This document shows, in pieces, positions 20,167 through 31,677 of a stretch of DNA of 64,000 nt. Made by a program: the position numbers and the translations under genes. Origin of the DNA: Salipiger bermudensis (GTDB taxonomy: Bacteria; Pseudomonadota; Alphaproteobacteria; Rhodobacterales; Rhodobacteraceae); NCBI RefSeq assembly GCF_019801965.1, contig NZ_JAHVIA010000003.1, positions 310,001 through 374,000 on the forward strand, given 5' to 3'. The notes beneath the pieces were generated by a model, which ran no database searches, was not told the origin of the DNA, and saw nothing but the letters and a program-made list of their open reading frames with translations. Position 1 is the stretch's first letter, and each line of letters begins with the position of its first letter.

Positions 20167-21414
20167 TTGCACCCGGACCGCACCGACATTCCCGACCCGA
20201 GCGTCTCGGGTACCCCGCTTCAGCGCATCCTGCTCGTCGATGACAGCGCCGTGCAGCTCAAGATCCTCGCCGCGATGATGCGGCACTGGGGCTTCGAGGT
20301 ATGGCAGGCGGAAAGCGGGGCGGAGGCGCTGGCGCTCTGCGAGGAGATCGCCTTCGACGCGGTGCTGTCGGACTGGATGATGCCGGGGATGGATGGGCTC
20401 GAGCTCTGCCGCCGGTTCCGGCAGCTTCCGCGCGACAGCTACGGCTATTTCATCCTGCTCACCTCGAAGAACGAGCGCGGTGCCATCGTGCGCGGGCTCG
20501 ATGCGGGGGCGGACGATTTCCTGACCAAGCCGGTGAGCTCCGACGAGCTGCGCGCCCGGATCAATGCCGGCGCGCGCCTGCTCTCGACCCAGCGCCAACT
20601 CTCCGAGACGCTGGCCAAGCTGCGCCGGGCCTATGACGCGATCGACCGCGATCTGCGGCAGGCCCGCACCATCCAGCAGGCGCTGGTGCCGCGGCGGTTC
20701 CAGCGCTTCCGCACCGCCAGCGTCAGCCTGCTGCTGAAGCCCTGCGGCCACGTTGGCGGCGATCTCGTGGGGATGTTCAGCCCCGATCTCTCTGGTGTCG
20801 GGGTCTATTGCATCGATGTCTCGGGCCACGGCATCACCTCCGCGATGATGACCGCCCGGGTGGCGGGCTATCTCGGCGGCGATTTCCCCGATCAGAACAT
20901 TGCGCTAGAACGGCGGCGCGAGCGAAAGATGATCTTCTGCCCGCCGAAGGTCGTTGCGATGCGGCTGAACCAGCGGCTTTCGGCAGATCCCGGGGTGCTT
21001 GAATACCTGACGATGGCCTACCTCACGCTTGAGCTGGGCTCGGGGCTCGTCACGCTGGTGCGCGCGGGACATCCGCCGCCGTTGCTGATCCGGGCTGACG
21101 GGGGCATGGAGTATGTTGGCGCTGGCAGCTTGCCGGTGGGGTTGCTGGCCGATGCCAGCTACGAGGAGACACGGCTCTCCCTCGCGCCCGGAGATCGCAT
21201 CCTGCTCTATTCCGATGGCATGACCGAGGCGCGTCTGAACGGCGGCGGCATGCTCGACGAGCGCGGCCTGATCGAGCTGGCGCGCGAATGCGTCTCGGCG
21301 CAGGGCACCGAGTTTCTCGATGATCTCTACTGGCGGCTGAGCCAGCTTACCCCGCCGGGCCACCCGCTCGAGGATGACGTCTCGGCGGCGCTGGTCGAGT
21401 ATCACGGGCCGTGA
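20167..21414 (+). CDS. Response regulator with PP2C (SpoIIE/RsbU-type) serine phosphatase output
   Basis: About 415 residues. The receiver domain holds the acidic pair D25-D26 (LLVDDSAV), phospho-acceptor D69 (LSDWMMPGMDG) and the FLTKPV lysine. A coiled linker (LSETLAKLRRAYDAIDRDL) leads to a PP2C domain with CGHVGGDLVGMF, DVSGHGITSAMMTARV, RAGHPPPLLI and LYSDGMTEA, the metal-binding set of SpoIIE/RsbU phosphatases. Such proteins dephosphorylate anti-sigma-factor antagonists. TTG 20167 follows CGAGGA by 6 nt and is preferred; a GTG at 20098 is possible. Divergent Hpt gene is the likely partner. Confidence 0.88.
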   Translation: MHPDRTDIPDPSVSGTPLQRILLVDDSAVQLKILAAMMRHWGFEVWQAESGAEALALCEEIAFDAVLSDWMMPGMDGLELCRRFRQLPRDSYGYFILLTSKNERGAIVRGLDAGADDFLTKPVSSDELRARINAGARLLSTQRQLSETLAKLRRAYDAIDRDLRQARTIQQALVPRRFQRFRTASVSLLLKPCGHVGGDLVGMFSPDLSGVGVYCIDVSGHGITSAMMTARVAGYLGGDFPDQNIALERRRERKMIFCPPKVVAMRLNQRLSADPGVLEYLTMAYLTLELGSGLVTLVRAGHPPPLLIRADGGMEYVGAGSLPVGLLADASYEETRLSLAPGDRILLYSDGMTEARLNGGGMLDERGLIELARECVSAQGTEFLDDLYWRLSQLTPPGHPLEDDVSAALVEYHGP

Positions 21415-21450
21415 GGCTTGGGCCGTGAGCCGTCAACACCGAGACGCGGC

Positions 21451-21888
21451 TCAAAGGGCGAAGCGTTGAACGAAGTCGCAATCGCCGGGATTGCCGAGAA
21501 TGTCGGCGGCCAGCTCCGGCGCCACGAAATGCGCGCTGTGGCCGTCTTCGCTGGGCGGGCCGAGCGGGCGCACCGGATGCGCCATGTAGATGATGCAGAG
21601 CTTCTCGGCCCAGAGATCGTATTCCGGCATGTAGGTGAAGCGCCGGAATGCGCCGAGCCGCTGCGGCCAGGCGATGCGCCAGCCGGTCTCTTCCAGCACC
21701 TCGCGGTGCAGCGCCTCGAGCGGCGATTCGCCCGGATCGATGCCGCCTCCGGGCAGCTGGAACTCGGGCCATGGATCGGTCTGGTGGGTGAGCAGCAGCG
21801 CCCCGTCGCGGGGCAGGATCGCATAAGCGCCGGGGCGCAGTGTGTATTTCCGCCCGGCTTCCGGCGGCTGGCCATAGCGTGCGATCAT
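21451..21888 (-). CDS. Nudix hydrolase
   Basis: 145-residue Nudix protein. The Nudix box GGGIDPGESPLEALHREVLE followed by ETGW fits G-x5-E-x7-REUxEExGU exactly, so a metal-dependent nucleoside-diphosphate-linked hydrolase is expected. QTDPWPEFQLPG just upstream is usual for the group. Substrate cannot be told from sequence. The frame is open to 21942, but ATG 21888, with AGGGGG upstream, gives the normal length. It is convergent with the response-regulator gene, 36 bp away. Confidence 0.88.
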   Translation of the reverse strand: MIARYGQPPEAGRKYTLRPGAYAILPRDGALLLTHQTDPWPEFQLPGGGIDPGESPLEALHREVLEETGWRIAWPQRLGAFRRFTYMPEYDLWAEKLCIIYMAHPVRPLGPPSEDGHSAHFVAPELAADILGNPGDCDFVQRFAL

Positions 21889-21965
21889 CGGGGGCCCCCT
21901 TGGTTCCTGCCTTGTCCTGCCTATATGGTGCCGGTATGCCAACGCCCGGCAAATAAGGAAACCCC

Positions 21966-22949
21966 ATGACCATCGGCAGCAAACTTGCCTGGGACGATAC
22001 CGTCCTTCCGTTTCAGCTTGACCTCTCCGACATCCGGGGCCGTGTCGCGCGGCTCGACGGGGTGCTCAACGGCATTCTGAGTCAGCACGATTACCCGGCG
22101 CCGGTCGAGGCGCTGGTGGCCGAGATGGCGCTGCTCACGGCGCTGATCGGGCAGACGGTGAAGCTGCGCTGGAAGCTCTCGCTCCAGGTCCAGACCCGCG
22201 GCGCGGTGCGGATGATCGCCACAGATTACTTTGCCCCCGAGAAGGAGGGCGAGCCCGCCCGGATCCGCGCCTATGCCAGCTACGATGCCGAGAAGGTGTC
22301 GGATGCGCCGGCTTTCGAGCAGCTCGAGGACGGCTACTTCGCCATCCTGATCGACCAGGGCAAGGGCACCACGCCCTACCAGGGCATCACCCCGATCGCG
22401 GGCGGCTCTCTCGCGGCCTGCGCCGAGGCCTATTTCGCCCAGTCCGAGCAGCTGCCGACCCGCTTCGCGCTCAACTACGGCCGTGCCCTGCAGGCGGACG
22501 GCTCGGGCGAGTGGCGTGCCGGCGGCATGATGATCCAGACCATGCCCAAGGCCTCGCCCTTCGCCCAGAACCCCGAGGGCGGCTCGGGTGAGAGCGGCCT
22601 GCTGCGCGCCGAGGATCTCGTCGATGGCGACGAGGAGGAAAACTGGCGGCGGGTGAACTTCCATGTCGATACCGTCGACGAGCTCGAGCTCATCGGCCCC
22701 GACCTGCCGCCGACCGACCTGCTCGTGCGCCTGTTCCACGAGGAACAGCCGCGCGTCTTCGACGCCCAGCCGGTGCGCTTCGGCTGCACCTGCTCGGAAG
22801 ACCGGGTGCGCCAGTCGCTGTCGATCTACTCGGCTCGCGACATCGAGAAGATGACCACCGAAGACGGGCTCGTTACCGCCGATTGCCAGTTCTGCGGCGC
22901 GCATTACGAGCTCGACCCGGCAAGCGTGGGGCTCGAGGCGAAGAAGTGA
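21966..22949 (+). CDS. hslO: Redox-regulated chaperone Hsp33
   Basis: 327-residue Hsp33, a holdase switched on by oxidation in the cytoplasm. The C-terminal zinc centre has the C-x-C pair in FGCTCSED and the C-x2-C pair in ADCQFCGAHYEL, as required for the redox switch. The N-terminal DDTVLPFQLDLSDIRGRVARL region is typical of alphaproteobacterial members. It heads a rightward run of overlapping genes; the next gene starts on the GTGA of its stop. Confidence 0.95.
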   Translation: MTIGSKLAWDDTVLPFQLDLSDIRGRVARLDGVLNGILSQHDYPAPVEALVAEMALLTALIGQTVKLRWKLSLQVQTRGAVRMIATDYFAPEKEGEPARIRAYASYDAEKVSDAPAFEQLEDGYFAILIDQGKGTTPYQGITPIAGGSLAACAEAYFAQSEQLPTRFALNYGRALQADGSGEWRAGGMMIQTMPKASPFAQNPEGGSGESGLLRAEDLVDGDEEENWRRVNFHVDTVDELELIGPDLPPTDLLVRLFHEEQPRVFDAQPVRFGCTCSEDRVRQSLSIYSARDIEKMTTEDGLVTADCQFCGAHYELDPASVGLEAKK

Positions 22950-23551
22950 GCCGGGCGGAGGATCAGATCGCGGCCCTGCGCCGGGCGGTGACCGGGGAGC
23001 ACACCCCGTCATCGGATTTCGATCTGAACCCCGAGACGGTTCTGCCCGCCAATCGCAAGCTGCGGCCAGCCGGTGTGCTGGCCGCGTTCCTGCCTGGGGA
23101 AGACGGGCTCGAACTGCTGCTGACCAAGCGATCGTCGCGGCTCAAGCATCATCCCGGCCAGATCGCCTTTCCCGGCGGCAAGGTTGATCCGGCAGATGAC
23201 GGGCCGGTCGATGCCGCCCTGCGCGAGGCGCATGAAGAGGTCGGGCTGCCGCGCGACACGGTCGAGTTGCTGGGAACGATGGCACCGCACGAGACGGTGA
23301 CAGGCTTCCTTGCCACGCCGGTTCTGGGCCTTGTCAGAGACGAATTCACGCCGCTGGCAGAGCCCGGCGAGGTGGCCGAAATCTTCCGCGTGCCCTTCGA
23401 ACATGTCACCGATCCGGCGCGTTACAGCATCCAGTGGCGGCGCTGGCGCGGGCAGCGGCGCTATTACTACACCGCGCCCTTCGGCCCCTATTACATCTGG
23501 GGCGCGACGGCGCGGATGCTGCGGGCGCTGGCGGGGCGGATCTCGCCGTGA
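22946..23551 (+). CDS. CoA pyrophosphatase-like Nudix hydrolase (NudL group)
   Basis: 201-residue Nudix protein of the CoA-diphosphatase group, which cleaves CoA to phosphopantetheine and 3',5'-ADP. The group-specific LLTKRSSRLKHHPGQIAFPG sequence precedes the Nudix box (GGKVDPADDGPVDAALREAH, then EEVGL). The start is taken as GTG 22946, overlapping the hslO stop; the frame is open further upstream inside hslO. The end overlaps the next gene by 4 nt, so translation of the three is coupled. Confidence 0.85.
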   Translation: MSRAEDQIAALRRAVTGEHTPSSDFDLNPETVLPANRKLRPAGVLAAFLPGEDGLELLLTKRSSRLKHHPGQIAFPGGKVDPADDGPVDAALREAHEEVGLPRDTVELLGTMAPHETVTGFLATPVLGLVRDEFTPLAEPGEVAEIFRVPFEHVTDPARYSIQWRRWRGQRRYYYTAPFGPYYIWGATARMLRALAGRISP

Positions 23552-24696
23552 CACGGGTCGGGGGGGAGTGGCTCAGCTGCGCATCGACGCAGGAGGTTCT
23601 GGCGATGCTGGAGCAGGCCGGTCACGCCGCCTACGCGGTGGGCGGCTGCGTCCGCAACGCGCTTTTCGGGGCACCGGTGGCCGATGTTGATATCGCCACC
23701 GATGCCCGCCCCGACACGGTCGTGGCGCTGGCCGTCGCTGCGGGGCTGAAGCCGGTGCCGACGGGCATCGATCACGGCACGGTCACTGTCGTCGCCGAGG
23801 GCATCGGCCACGAGGTCACCACCTTCCGAGCCGATGTCGAGACAGATGGCCGCCGCGCCGTGGTGCGCTATTCCGATGACATCGCCGAGGATGCCGCGCG
23901 GCGCGATTTCACCATGAACGCGCTCTATGCCGACGCGCGCGGCGCGGTGCTCGACCCGCTCAATGGCCTGCCGGACCTGGAGGCGCGCCGGGTGCGCTTC
24001 ATCCGCGATGCCGGCGAACGCATCCGCGAGGATTACCTGCGCATCCTGCGCTTCTTCCGCTTTCACGCCTGGTATGGTGACGCGCAGGCCGGCGTCGATC
24101 CCGAGGCTCTGGCGGGCATCGCCGACAATCTCGACGGGCTCGAGGCGCTCTCGGCCGAGCGCGTCGGGCACGAGATCACCCGGCTTCTCTCTGCCCCTGA
24201 TCCGGCGCCTTCGGTGGCGGTGATGGAGCAGGTGGGGGTTCTGGCGCGGGTGCTGCCCGGCGCCACGTCGCGGATGCTGGCGCCGTTGGTGGCGCTGGAA
24301 GAGAGCGCGGGGCTGGCGCCCGATCCGATGCGCCGGCTCGCGGTGATGGGCTATTTCGACGCGCGCAGCCTGCGGCTCTCTAAGGCGCGCCAGAAGCATC
24401 TCGAAGCGTATCAGAGCCTGTTATCCGCCAATACGGGCTATGCCGAGATCGCCTATCGCCACGGTGAGGCGATGGCCCGCGACGTCGCGGCGCTGCGGGG
24501 CGCGAGCCTTGGCCAGCCGATGCCGGATGATCTCGAGGCACAGATCGCTGCCGGGGCAGGGGCGAAGCTGCCGATCCGCCCGCGTGACCTGATGCCTGAC
24601 TTCGAGGGCCCGGCGCTGGGCGAGGCCCTGCGCGAGCGCGAGCGGCGTTGGATCGCGTCCGGCTTCACCCTGACCAAGGCCGACCTTCTGAAGTGA
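23548..24696 (+). CDS. cca: CCA-adding tRNA nucleotidyltransferase / poly(A) polymerase family
   Basis: 382-residue class II nucleotidyltransferase that adds or repairs the CCA end of tRNAs. The head domain has YAVGGCVRNALFG and the metal-binding DVDIATDARPD pair; RRDFTMNALYAD and IREDYLRILRFFRFHAWYG mark the neck region. No HD phosphohydrolase domain is present, as is normal for alphaproteobacterial forms. The GTG at 23548 overlaps the previous stop by 4 nt and is preferred to an earlier start at 23434 within the Nudix gene. Confidence 0.9.
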   Translation: MTRVGGEWLSCASTQEVLAMLEQAGHAAYAVGGCVRNALFGAPVADVDIATDARPDTVVALAVAAGLKPVPTGIDHGTVTVVAEGIGHEVTTFRADVETDGRRAVVRYSDDIAEDAARRDFTMNALYADARGAVLDPLNGLPDLEARRVRFIRDAGERIREDYLRILRFFRFHAWYGDAQAGVDPEALAGIADNLDGLEALSAERVGHEITRLLSAPDPAPSVAVMEQVGVLARVLPGATSRMLAPLVALEESAGLAPDPMRRLAVMGYFDARSLRLSKARQKHLEAYQSLLSANTGYAEIAYRHGEAMARDVAALRGASLGQPMPDDLEAQIAAGAGAKLPIRPRDLMPDFEGPALGEALRERERRWIASGFTLTKADLLK

Positions 24697-24706
24697 CCTT
24701 CCCCAC

Positions 24707-25291
24707 ATGAATATCGACCCGCTCTACGGCTTCGTCTTCTTCGGCCTGTTCTCGCCCGGCCCCAACGTCGTGCTGCTGACGGCCTCCGGCGCGCGTTTCG
24801 GCATCCGCCGGACGCTGCCGCATCTCTTCGGCGTTGTGCTGGGCGTGGGCATCACCGCAGGTCTCACCGGGCTCGGCATCGCGGCGCTGCTGCAGCAAGC
24901 GCCGATGCTGGAGCTGGCGCTCAAGATCGCCGCCAGCGGCTGGATGCTCTACATGGCGTGGGGGCTGTGGAACTCGGACCGACGCAAGGGCAAGGCCGAG
25001 CGCGACCGGCCGATGACGCTGATCGAGGCGGTGCTGTTCCAATGGGTCAATCCCAAGGTCTGGGCGGTGGCGCTGGCGGCGGCCTCTGCCTATCCCGGCA
25101 CCAGCGGCCCGTGGTGGGAGGCAGTGCGGCTCGGCTCCGCCTTTTCCGGCATCAACCTGGTCTGCTGCCTGTTCTGGACCAGCGCCGGCGCGCTGCTCAC
25201 CTACCTGTTGACGACCCCCGCCGCGTGGCGGGTTTTCAGCCGGATCATGGCCCTCGCTCTGGGCAGTTTTTCCGTCATGGTCTTCCTGTAG
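24707..25291 (+). CDS. LysE/RhtB-family amino-acid exporter
   Basis: 194-residue inner-membrane protein of the LysE superfamily, which exports amino acids or related compounds using the proton gradient. FGLFSPGPNVVLLTASGARFG near the N-terminus is the family hallmark (quoted in part: SPGPNVVLLTASG), and QWVNPKVWAVALAA is the second conserved stretch. About six hydrophobic segments are visible. It starts 10 nt after the CCA-enzyme stop. The exported substrate is not predictable. Confidence 0.88.
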   Translation: MNIDPLYGFVFFGLFSPGPNVVLLTASGARFGIRRTLPHLFGVVLGVGITAGLTGLGIAALLQQAPMLELALKIAASGWMLYMAWGLWNSDRRKGKAERDRPMTLIEAVLFQWVNPKVWAVALAAASAYPGTSGPWWEAVRLGSAFSGINLVCCLFWTSAGALLTYLLTTPAAWRVFSRIMALALGSFSVMVFL

Positions 25292-25334
25292 GGAATCGGG
25301 GAGACTGCGCCCTCAAGCGACAGGATGTCCCCAA

Positions 25335-27175
<1,841 letters not shown>

Positions 27176-27179
<4 letters not shown>

Positions 27180-29023
27180 GCCTATCCGACATCATCGACC
27201 CGTTCTCGCGCGCCGAGACGCCGCCGCCGCAGACCCTGATGCGGTTTGTCGGCTGGGCGCTGCGCGGGGCGTGGCCGGTGCTGATCCCGGCGGCGCTGCT
27301 CTCGGCGGCGGGCGGCGCCTTCGAGGTGCTGACAGCGAAGCTGCTGGGCGATGTGATCGATCGCACGCTCGACAGCACCGCCAGCACGGTGTTTGCCGAT
27401 CACTGGCCCTTCCTGCTGTTTTGCGCGGTGTTCTTCATCGTCATCCGCCCGGTGATCGCGGGGCTCTCGGCCTTCGTGCAATCGGTGGTGATGCAGCCCA
27501 ACGTCTTCAACCTGATCCTCAGCCGGGTGCACCGCTACACGCTGGGCCATTCGGTGACGTTCTTCGACAATGATTTCGCCGGTCGCATCTCGCAGAAGGA
27601 GATGCAGACCGCCCGGGCACTGAACGACGTCATCTCCGAAGTGGTGCAGGCGATCCTTTTCGCGCTGGCCTCGGTGATCGGCTCGATCCTGCTGGTCGGC
27701 TCGATCGACTGGCGCATCGGCATCGCGCTGGTGGCCTGGGTGGTGGCCTATGGCTTCCTGCTGCGCTTCTTCATGCCGCGCATCCGCCTGCGCTCCAAGG
27801 CGCGGGCCGCGGCGCGGGCGATGGTGACCGGGCAGCTTGTCGACACGGTCACCAACATCAAGACCGTGAAGCTCTTCGCGCATGACGATTTCGAGGACCG
27901 CGCCGCGCTCGACGCGATGTCGACCTATCGCGACCGGTTCATCGCCTTTGGTCATGTCTCCTCGGCGTTTCGGCTCTGCCTGATGGCACTGGCCGGCACG
28001 CTGCCGGTGCTGCTGATCGGCGGTGCGTTGTTGTTCTGGTCGCAGGGCTTCGTGACGGCGGGCGACATTGCCGCGACCGGCGCAGTGGCGATCCGGCTCA
28101 GCCAGATGACCGGCTGGGTCAGCTTCACGCTGATGGGGATCTTTGCCAATATCGGCGAGATCGAGGACGGCATCCGTACCATCACCCCCGCTCACACGCT
28201 GCTCGACGCCCCCGGGGCAGAGCCGCTTTCGGTCACCCAAGGACGCATCGAGTTTCGCGAGGTGGGCTTTGCCTATGGCCGCGAGGGCGGCGGCGGCATC
28301 GAGCATATCGCGTTGGATATCCGCCCCGGCGAGAAGGTCGGCGTGGTCGGCGCTTCGGGGGCGGGGAAGTCGACCATGGTGGCGCTGCTGCTCAGGCTCT
28401 ACGACGCCGAGCAGGGCGGCATATATATCGACGGGCAGAACATCTCGGAGGTCACGCAGGAGAGCCTGCGCCGGCAGATCGGCATGGTCACGCAGGAGAC
28501 CGCGATGTTCAATCGCTCGGCGCTCGACAACATCCGCTATGGCCGGCCCGATGCCAGCATGGAAGAGGTCATCGCTGCCGCCGAGAAGGCAGAGGCGCAC
28601 GCGTTCATCCTGACGTTGCGCGATCACATGGGCCGCGAGGGCTATGACGCGCACCTGGGCGAGCGTGGCGTGAAGCTTTCGGGCGGGCAGCGGCAGCGCA
28701 TCGCGCTGGCCCGCGCCATCCTCAAGGATGCGCCGATCCTGGTGCTCGACGAGGCCACCTCGGCGCTCGACAGCGAGGTCGAGGCCAGCATCCAGGAGGC
28801 GCTCGAGCGGGTGATGCAGGGCAAGACCGTTCTGGCCATCGCGCACCGGCTCTCGACGCTGTCCGAGATGGACCGGATCATCGTGCTCGACCGCGGCCAC
28901 ATCGCCGAAGCGGGCACCCACGAGGCGCTGCTCGCGAAGCGTGGCCTCTACGCGCGATACTGGAACCGCCAGTCGGGCGGCTTCGTGAATGCCGAGGACG
29001 ATGCCGGAGAGGCCGCCGAGTGA
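27176..29023 (+). CDS. ABC exporter half-transporter, subunit 2
   Basis: 615-residue paralogue of the preceding gene with the same permease-ATPase layout. Walker A GASGAGKST, signature LSGGQRQRIAL, Walker B LVLDEATSALD and H-loop IAHRLSTLSEMD are intact. Both halves thus keep the catalytic glutamate, unlike many heterodimeric exporters in which one site is degenerate. The 4-nt overlap implies coupled, equal synthesis. An RNA methyltransferase gene follows 40 nt later. Confidence 0.92.
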
Positions 29024-29063
29024 GGCTTGCCTCGGGCCCCCGGATCGGGGCATGAGGCATGGC

Positions 29064-30287
29064 ATGGAACAGGTCACGATCGAACGGCTCGGGCATCAGG
29101 GCGACGGCATCGCGCCGGGCCCCGTTTTCGTCCCCGGCGCGCTCCCCGGCGAGGTTGTCGAGGGCGATATAGAGAAGGGCGTCATGGCGGCGCCGCGCAT
29201 CCTCACGCCCTCGGATCGGCGGGTGAAGGCGCCCTGCCGCCACGCCAAGAGCTGCGGCGGCTGCCAGCTGCAGCACGCGCATGACGCTTTCGTCGCCGAG
29301 TGGAAGGTCGGCGTGGTGCGCCACGCGCTCTCCGCCCACGCGCTCGAAGCCCCGTTCCGCCCCATCGCGACCTCCTCGCCGCAGAGCCGCCGCCGCGCGG
29401 CGTTTTCGGCCCGGCGCACCAAGAAGGGCGCGCTGGCCGGTTTCCACATGAAGGGCTCCGACGTCATCGTCTCGGTGCCCGATTGCCTGCTGGTCGATCC
29501 GAAGCTCGCCGCGGCGCTACCGCTGGTCGAGGCGCTGGCGGTGCTGGGCTCGAGCCGCAAGGGCGAGCTTTCGGTGCTGGTGACGGTGAGCCTCAACGGG
29601 CTCGACGTGGCGGTGAGCGGTGGCAAGCCGCTCGATGCGCAGCTGCAATCGGATCTCGCCGACCTGGCGCGCCAGCACGACGTGGCGCGCATCGCCTGGG
29701 GCGACGAGGTGGCGCTCACCCGCCGCCCGCCGGTGCAGCGCATGGGCCGCGCCGAGGTGGTGCCGCCGCCCGGCGCCTTCCTGCAGGCCACCCCCGAAGG
29801 CGAGGCCGCACTGCTGACCGGCGTCCGCGAGGCGGTGAAGGGCGCGCGCCACGTGGTCGATCTCTTCGCCGGCTGCGGCACCTTCGCGCTGCCGCTGGCC
29901 GAGGAGATGCGGGTGCACGCGGTCGAGGGCGACAAGGGCATGACCGCGGCGCTCGACAAGGGCTGGCGCATGGCCGAAGGGCTCAAGCATGTCACCCACG
30001 AGGCGCGCGACCTGTTCCGCAACCCGCTGCTGCCCGAGGATCTCGAGCGATTCGACGCCGCGGTGATCGACCCGCCGCGCGCCGGGGCCGAGGCGCAGGT
30101 CGCCGAGCTTGCCCGCGCCGGCATCCCGCGCATCGCCTTCGTTTCCTGCAACCCGGTGACCTTCGCCCGCGATGCCGCGACGCTGGATGCGGCGGGCTAT
30201 GTCATGGACTGGCTTCAGGTGGTGGACCAGTTCCGCTGGTCGACTCACGTGGAGCTGGTTGCGAGCTTCCGCCTGCAGGACGCGTGA
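29064..30287 (+). CDS. rlmD: 23S rRNA (uracil-5)-methyltransferase, RlmD/TrmA family
   Basis: 407-residue class I SAM RNA methyltransferase of the RumA/TrmA family, which makes 5-methyluridine. CRHAKSCGGCQLQH near residue 60 supplies Cys ligands for the iron-sulfur cluster, VDLFAGCGTFALPLAE is the SAM site, and FVSCNPVTFARD carries the catalytic Cys. A short TRAM-like N-terminus precedes. The target (U1939 of 23S rRNA) is inferred from family resemblance. ATG 29064 with upstream GAGG is preferred; 29052 is possible. Confidence 0.85.
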   Translation: MEQVTIERLGHQGDGIAPGPVFVPGALPGEVVEGDIEKGVMAAPRILTPSDRRVKAPCRHAKSCGGCQLQHAHDAFVAEWKVGVVRHALSAHALEAPFRPIATSSPQSRRRAAFSARRTKKGALAGFHMKGSDVIVSVPDCLLVDPKLAAALPLVEALAVLGSSRKGELSVLVTVSLNGLDVAVSGGKPLDAQLQSDLADLARQHDVARIAWGDEVALTRRPPVQRMGRAEVVPPPGAFLQATPEGEAALLTGVREAVKGARHVVDLFAGCGTFALPLAEEMRVHAVEGDKGMTAALDKGWRMAEGLKHVTHEARDLFRNPLLPEDLERFDAAVIDPPRAGAEAQVAELARAGIPRIAFVSCNPVTFARDAATLDAAGYVMDWLQVVDQFRWSTHVELVASFRLQDA

Positions 30288-30400
30288 CCGGCGCGCATTA
30301 TCTAAAAAATACGAGACAACTGCCCGCTATCCTGAAGACCGTTTCTGCGCTATAAAGTCCGCGCAAGAATAATGCCAAAGGCAAATGAGCGAGCGGACAA

Positions 30401-30931
30401 ATGCGAGTATTCAGGCTAGTTTTCCTGATCGTGATGGCGATCGGGCTCGCTGCGTGCAGCAGCAGTAAGTTCCGGACCTATAATGGTCCCGAGGTGACGC
30501 ATGTGGTGGTCAAGAAGAGCCAGCGCAGGATGTACCTCCTTCATCATGACAAGGTGCTGAAGAGCTATGACATCGGGCTGGGCTTCCAGCCGCAGGGTCA
30601 CAAGCAGTTCGAGGGCGACGGCAAGACCCCGGAAGGGCTCTATTTCATCGACCGGCGCAACCCGAACTCGAGCTTCCACCTCAGCCTCGGGATCTCTTAT
30701 CCCAACCCGAATGACCGGGCCTTCGCCGAGGCGGCGGGCAAGAGCCCGGGCGGCGACATCTTCATCCACGGCGGCCCGCCGAAGGATCGCAAGCGGCTCG
30801 GCGGTGGCGACTGGATGACCAAGGGCAATAGTGTCGATTGGACATGGGGCTGCATCGCCGTCAGCGACGAGCAGATCGAGCATATCTATGCGATGGTGAA
30901 GACGGGAACGCCGATCACCATCAGCAGGTGA
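30401..30931 (+). CDS. L,D-transpeptidase (YkuD) lipoprotein
   Basis: 176 residues. A lipoprotein signal (IVMAIGLAACSSSK, lipobox LAAC) anchors it to a membrane on the periplasmic side. The YkuD catalytic domain carries GDIFIHGG and the active-site WGCIAVS; GKTPEGLYFIDRRNPNS is the usual substrate-cleft segment. Such enzymes form 3-3 peptidoglycan crosslinks or attach proteins to peptidoglycan; the YafK-like layout could also suit amidase-type activity. It is a monocistronic gene convergent with a CAP-domain lipoprotein gene 21 bp away. Confidence 0.88.
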   Translation: MRVFRLVFLIVMAIGLAACSSSKFRTYNGPEVTHVVVKKSQRRMYLLHHDKVLKSYDIGLGFQPQGHKQFEGDGKTPEGLYFIDRRNPNSSFHLSLGISYPNPNDRAFAEAAGKSPGGDIFIHGGPPKDRKRLGGGDWMTKGNSVDWTWGCIAVSDEQIEHIYAMVKTGTPITISR

Positions 30932-30952
30932 TCGGCAGGGATCGTCGAGCGA

Positions 30953-31519
30953 TCAGAAGCCGTTGCTGGCCACTTCGACCCCGCCCGGGGTCGAAGACAG
31001 GCCCGGGGCGCCGGTGACCAAGGTCCACCAGATCTTGCCGTTGCTCTCCTGATACCAGGCGAAGCCCATGTCGCGGGCGGAGGCATCGAGGATGACGTTG
31101 CGCGTCGCGGGCTCTTCCATCCAGGCGGCAAGGGTCTCGAGCTCGGTCTCGTAGGTCTCCGAAATATTCTCGCCCACGAGCCGGCCGCTATAGCCGACGC
31201 GCTGCACGCGGTCGATCGGCGAGGAGCCGTCGGAGCCGAAATGCCAGGGCCGGTTCTGCACCGACATGTCGCGCGAATGGGTGGCCGCGGCCGCGTTGAG
31301 CTTGGCGTTCAGCTGGAGGGCAGGGGCACCGGCGGCCTGGCGCAGCGCGTTGACCGAATCGAGCATGCTGTACTCGATCTTCGCCGAGGAGCCGGCGGGA
31401 ATCCGGTAGGCGCGCGGGAGCGGCTTGCCGTCGGGGCCGATGGTCGGCGCGGTGATGCTTGGGCCGCAGGACGCGACAAGCAGCGCTGCCGCAACAGTGA
31501 GAAACGCGCGTCTTTGCAT
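30953..31519 (-). CDS. CAP-domain (SCP/PR-1-like) lipoprotein
   Basis: 188 residues. The N-terminus MQRRAFLTVAAALLVASC is a lipoprotein signal with the lipobox VASC. The rest is a CAP domain: MLDSVNALRQAAGAPALQLN, THSRDMSVQNRPWHFG with a likely active-site His, GENI, and WMEEPATRNVILD. CAP proteins are secreted; in bacteria their role is mostly unknown, some linked to the envelope. It lies between two L,D-transpeptidase genes, convergent with one and divergent from the other. Confidence 0.88.
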   Translation of the reverse strand: MQRRAFLTVAAALLVASCGPSITAPTIGPDGKPLPRAYRIPAGSSAKIEYSMLDSVNALRQAAGAPALQLNAKLNAAAATHSRDMSVQNRPWHFGSDGSSPIDRVQRVGYSGRLVGENISETYETELETLAAWMEEPATRNVILDASARDMGFAWYQESNGKIWWTLVTGAPGLSSTPGGVEVASNGF

Positions 31520-31677
31520 TATTCTGCCTGAAATTGTTGTTTCGGTCTCACTCTGCAATACCTTTTGGCGCGTCGCTAATCAAACGCACAACCCCGTGAT
31601 GGGCGGGTCCGAAGCCCCTTCTGCCACTGACTGAGGCTTTACGGCACTACGGCTCGCACAGTATCATGGGCTTTAAT

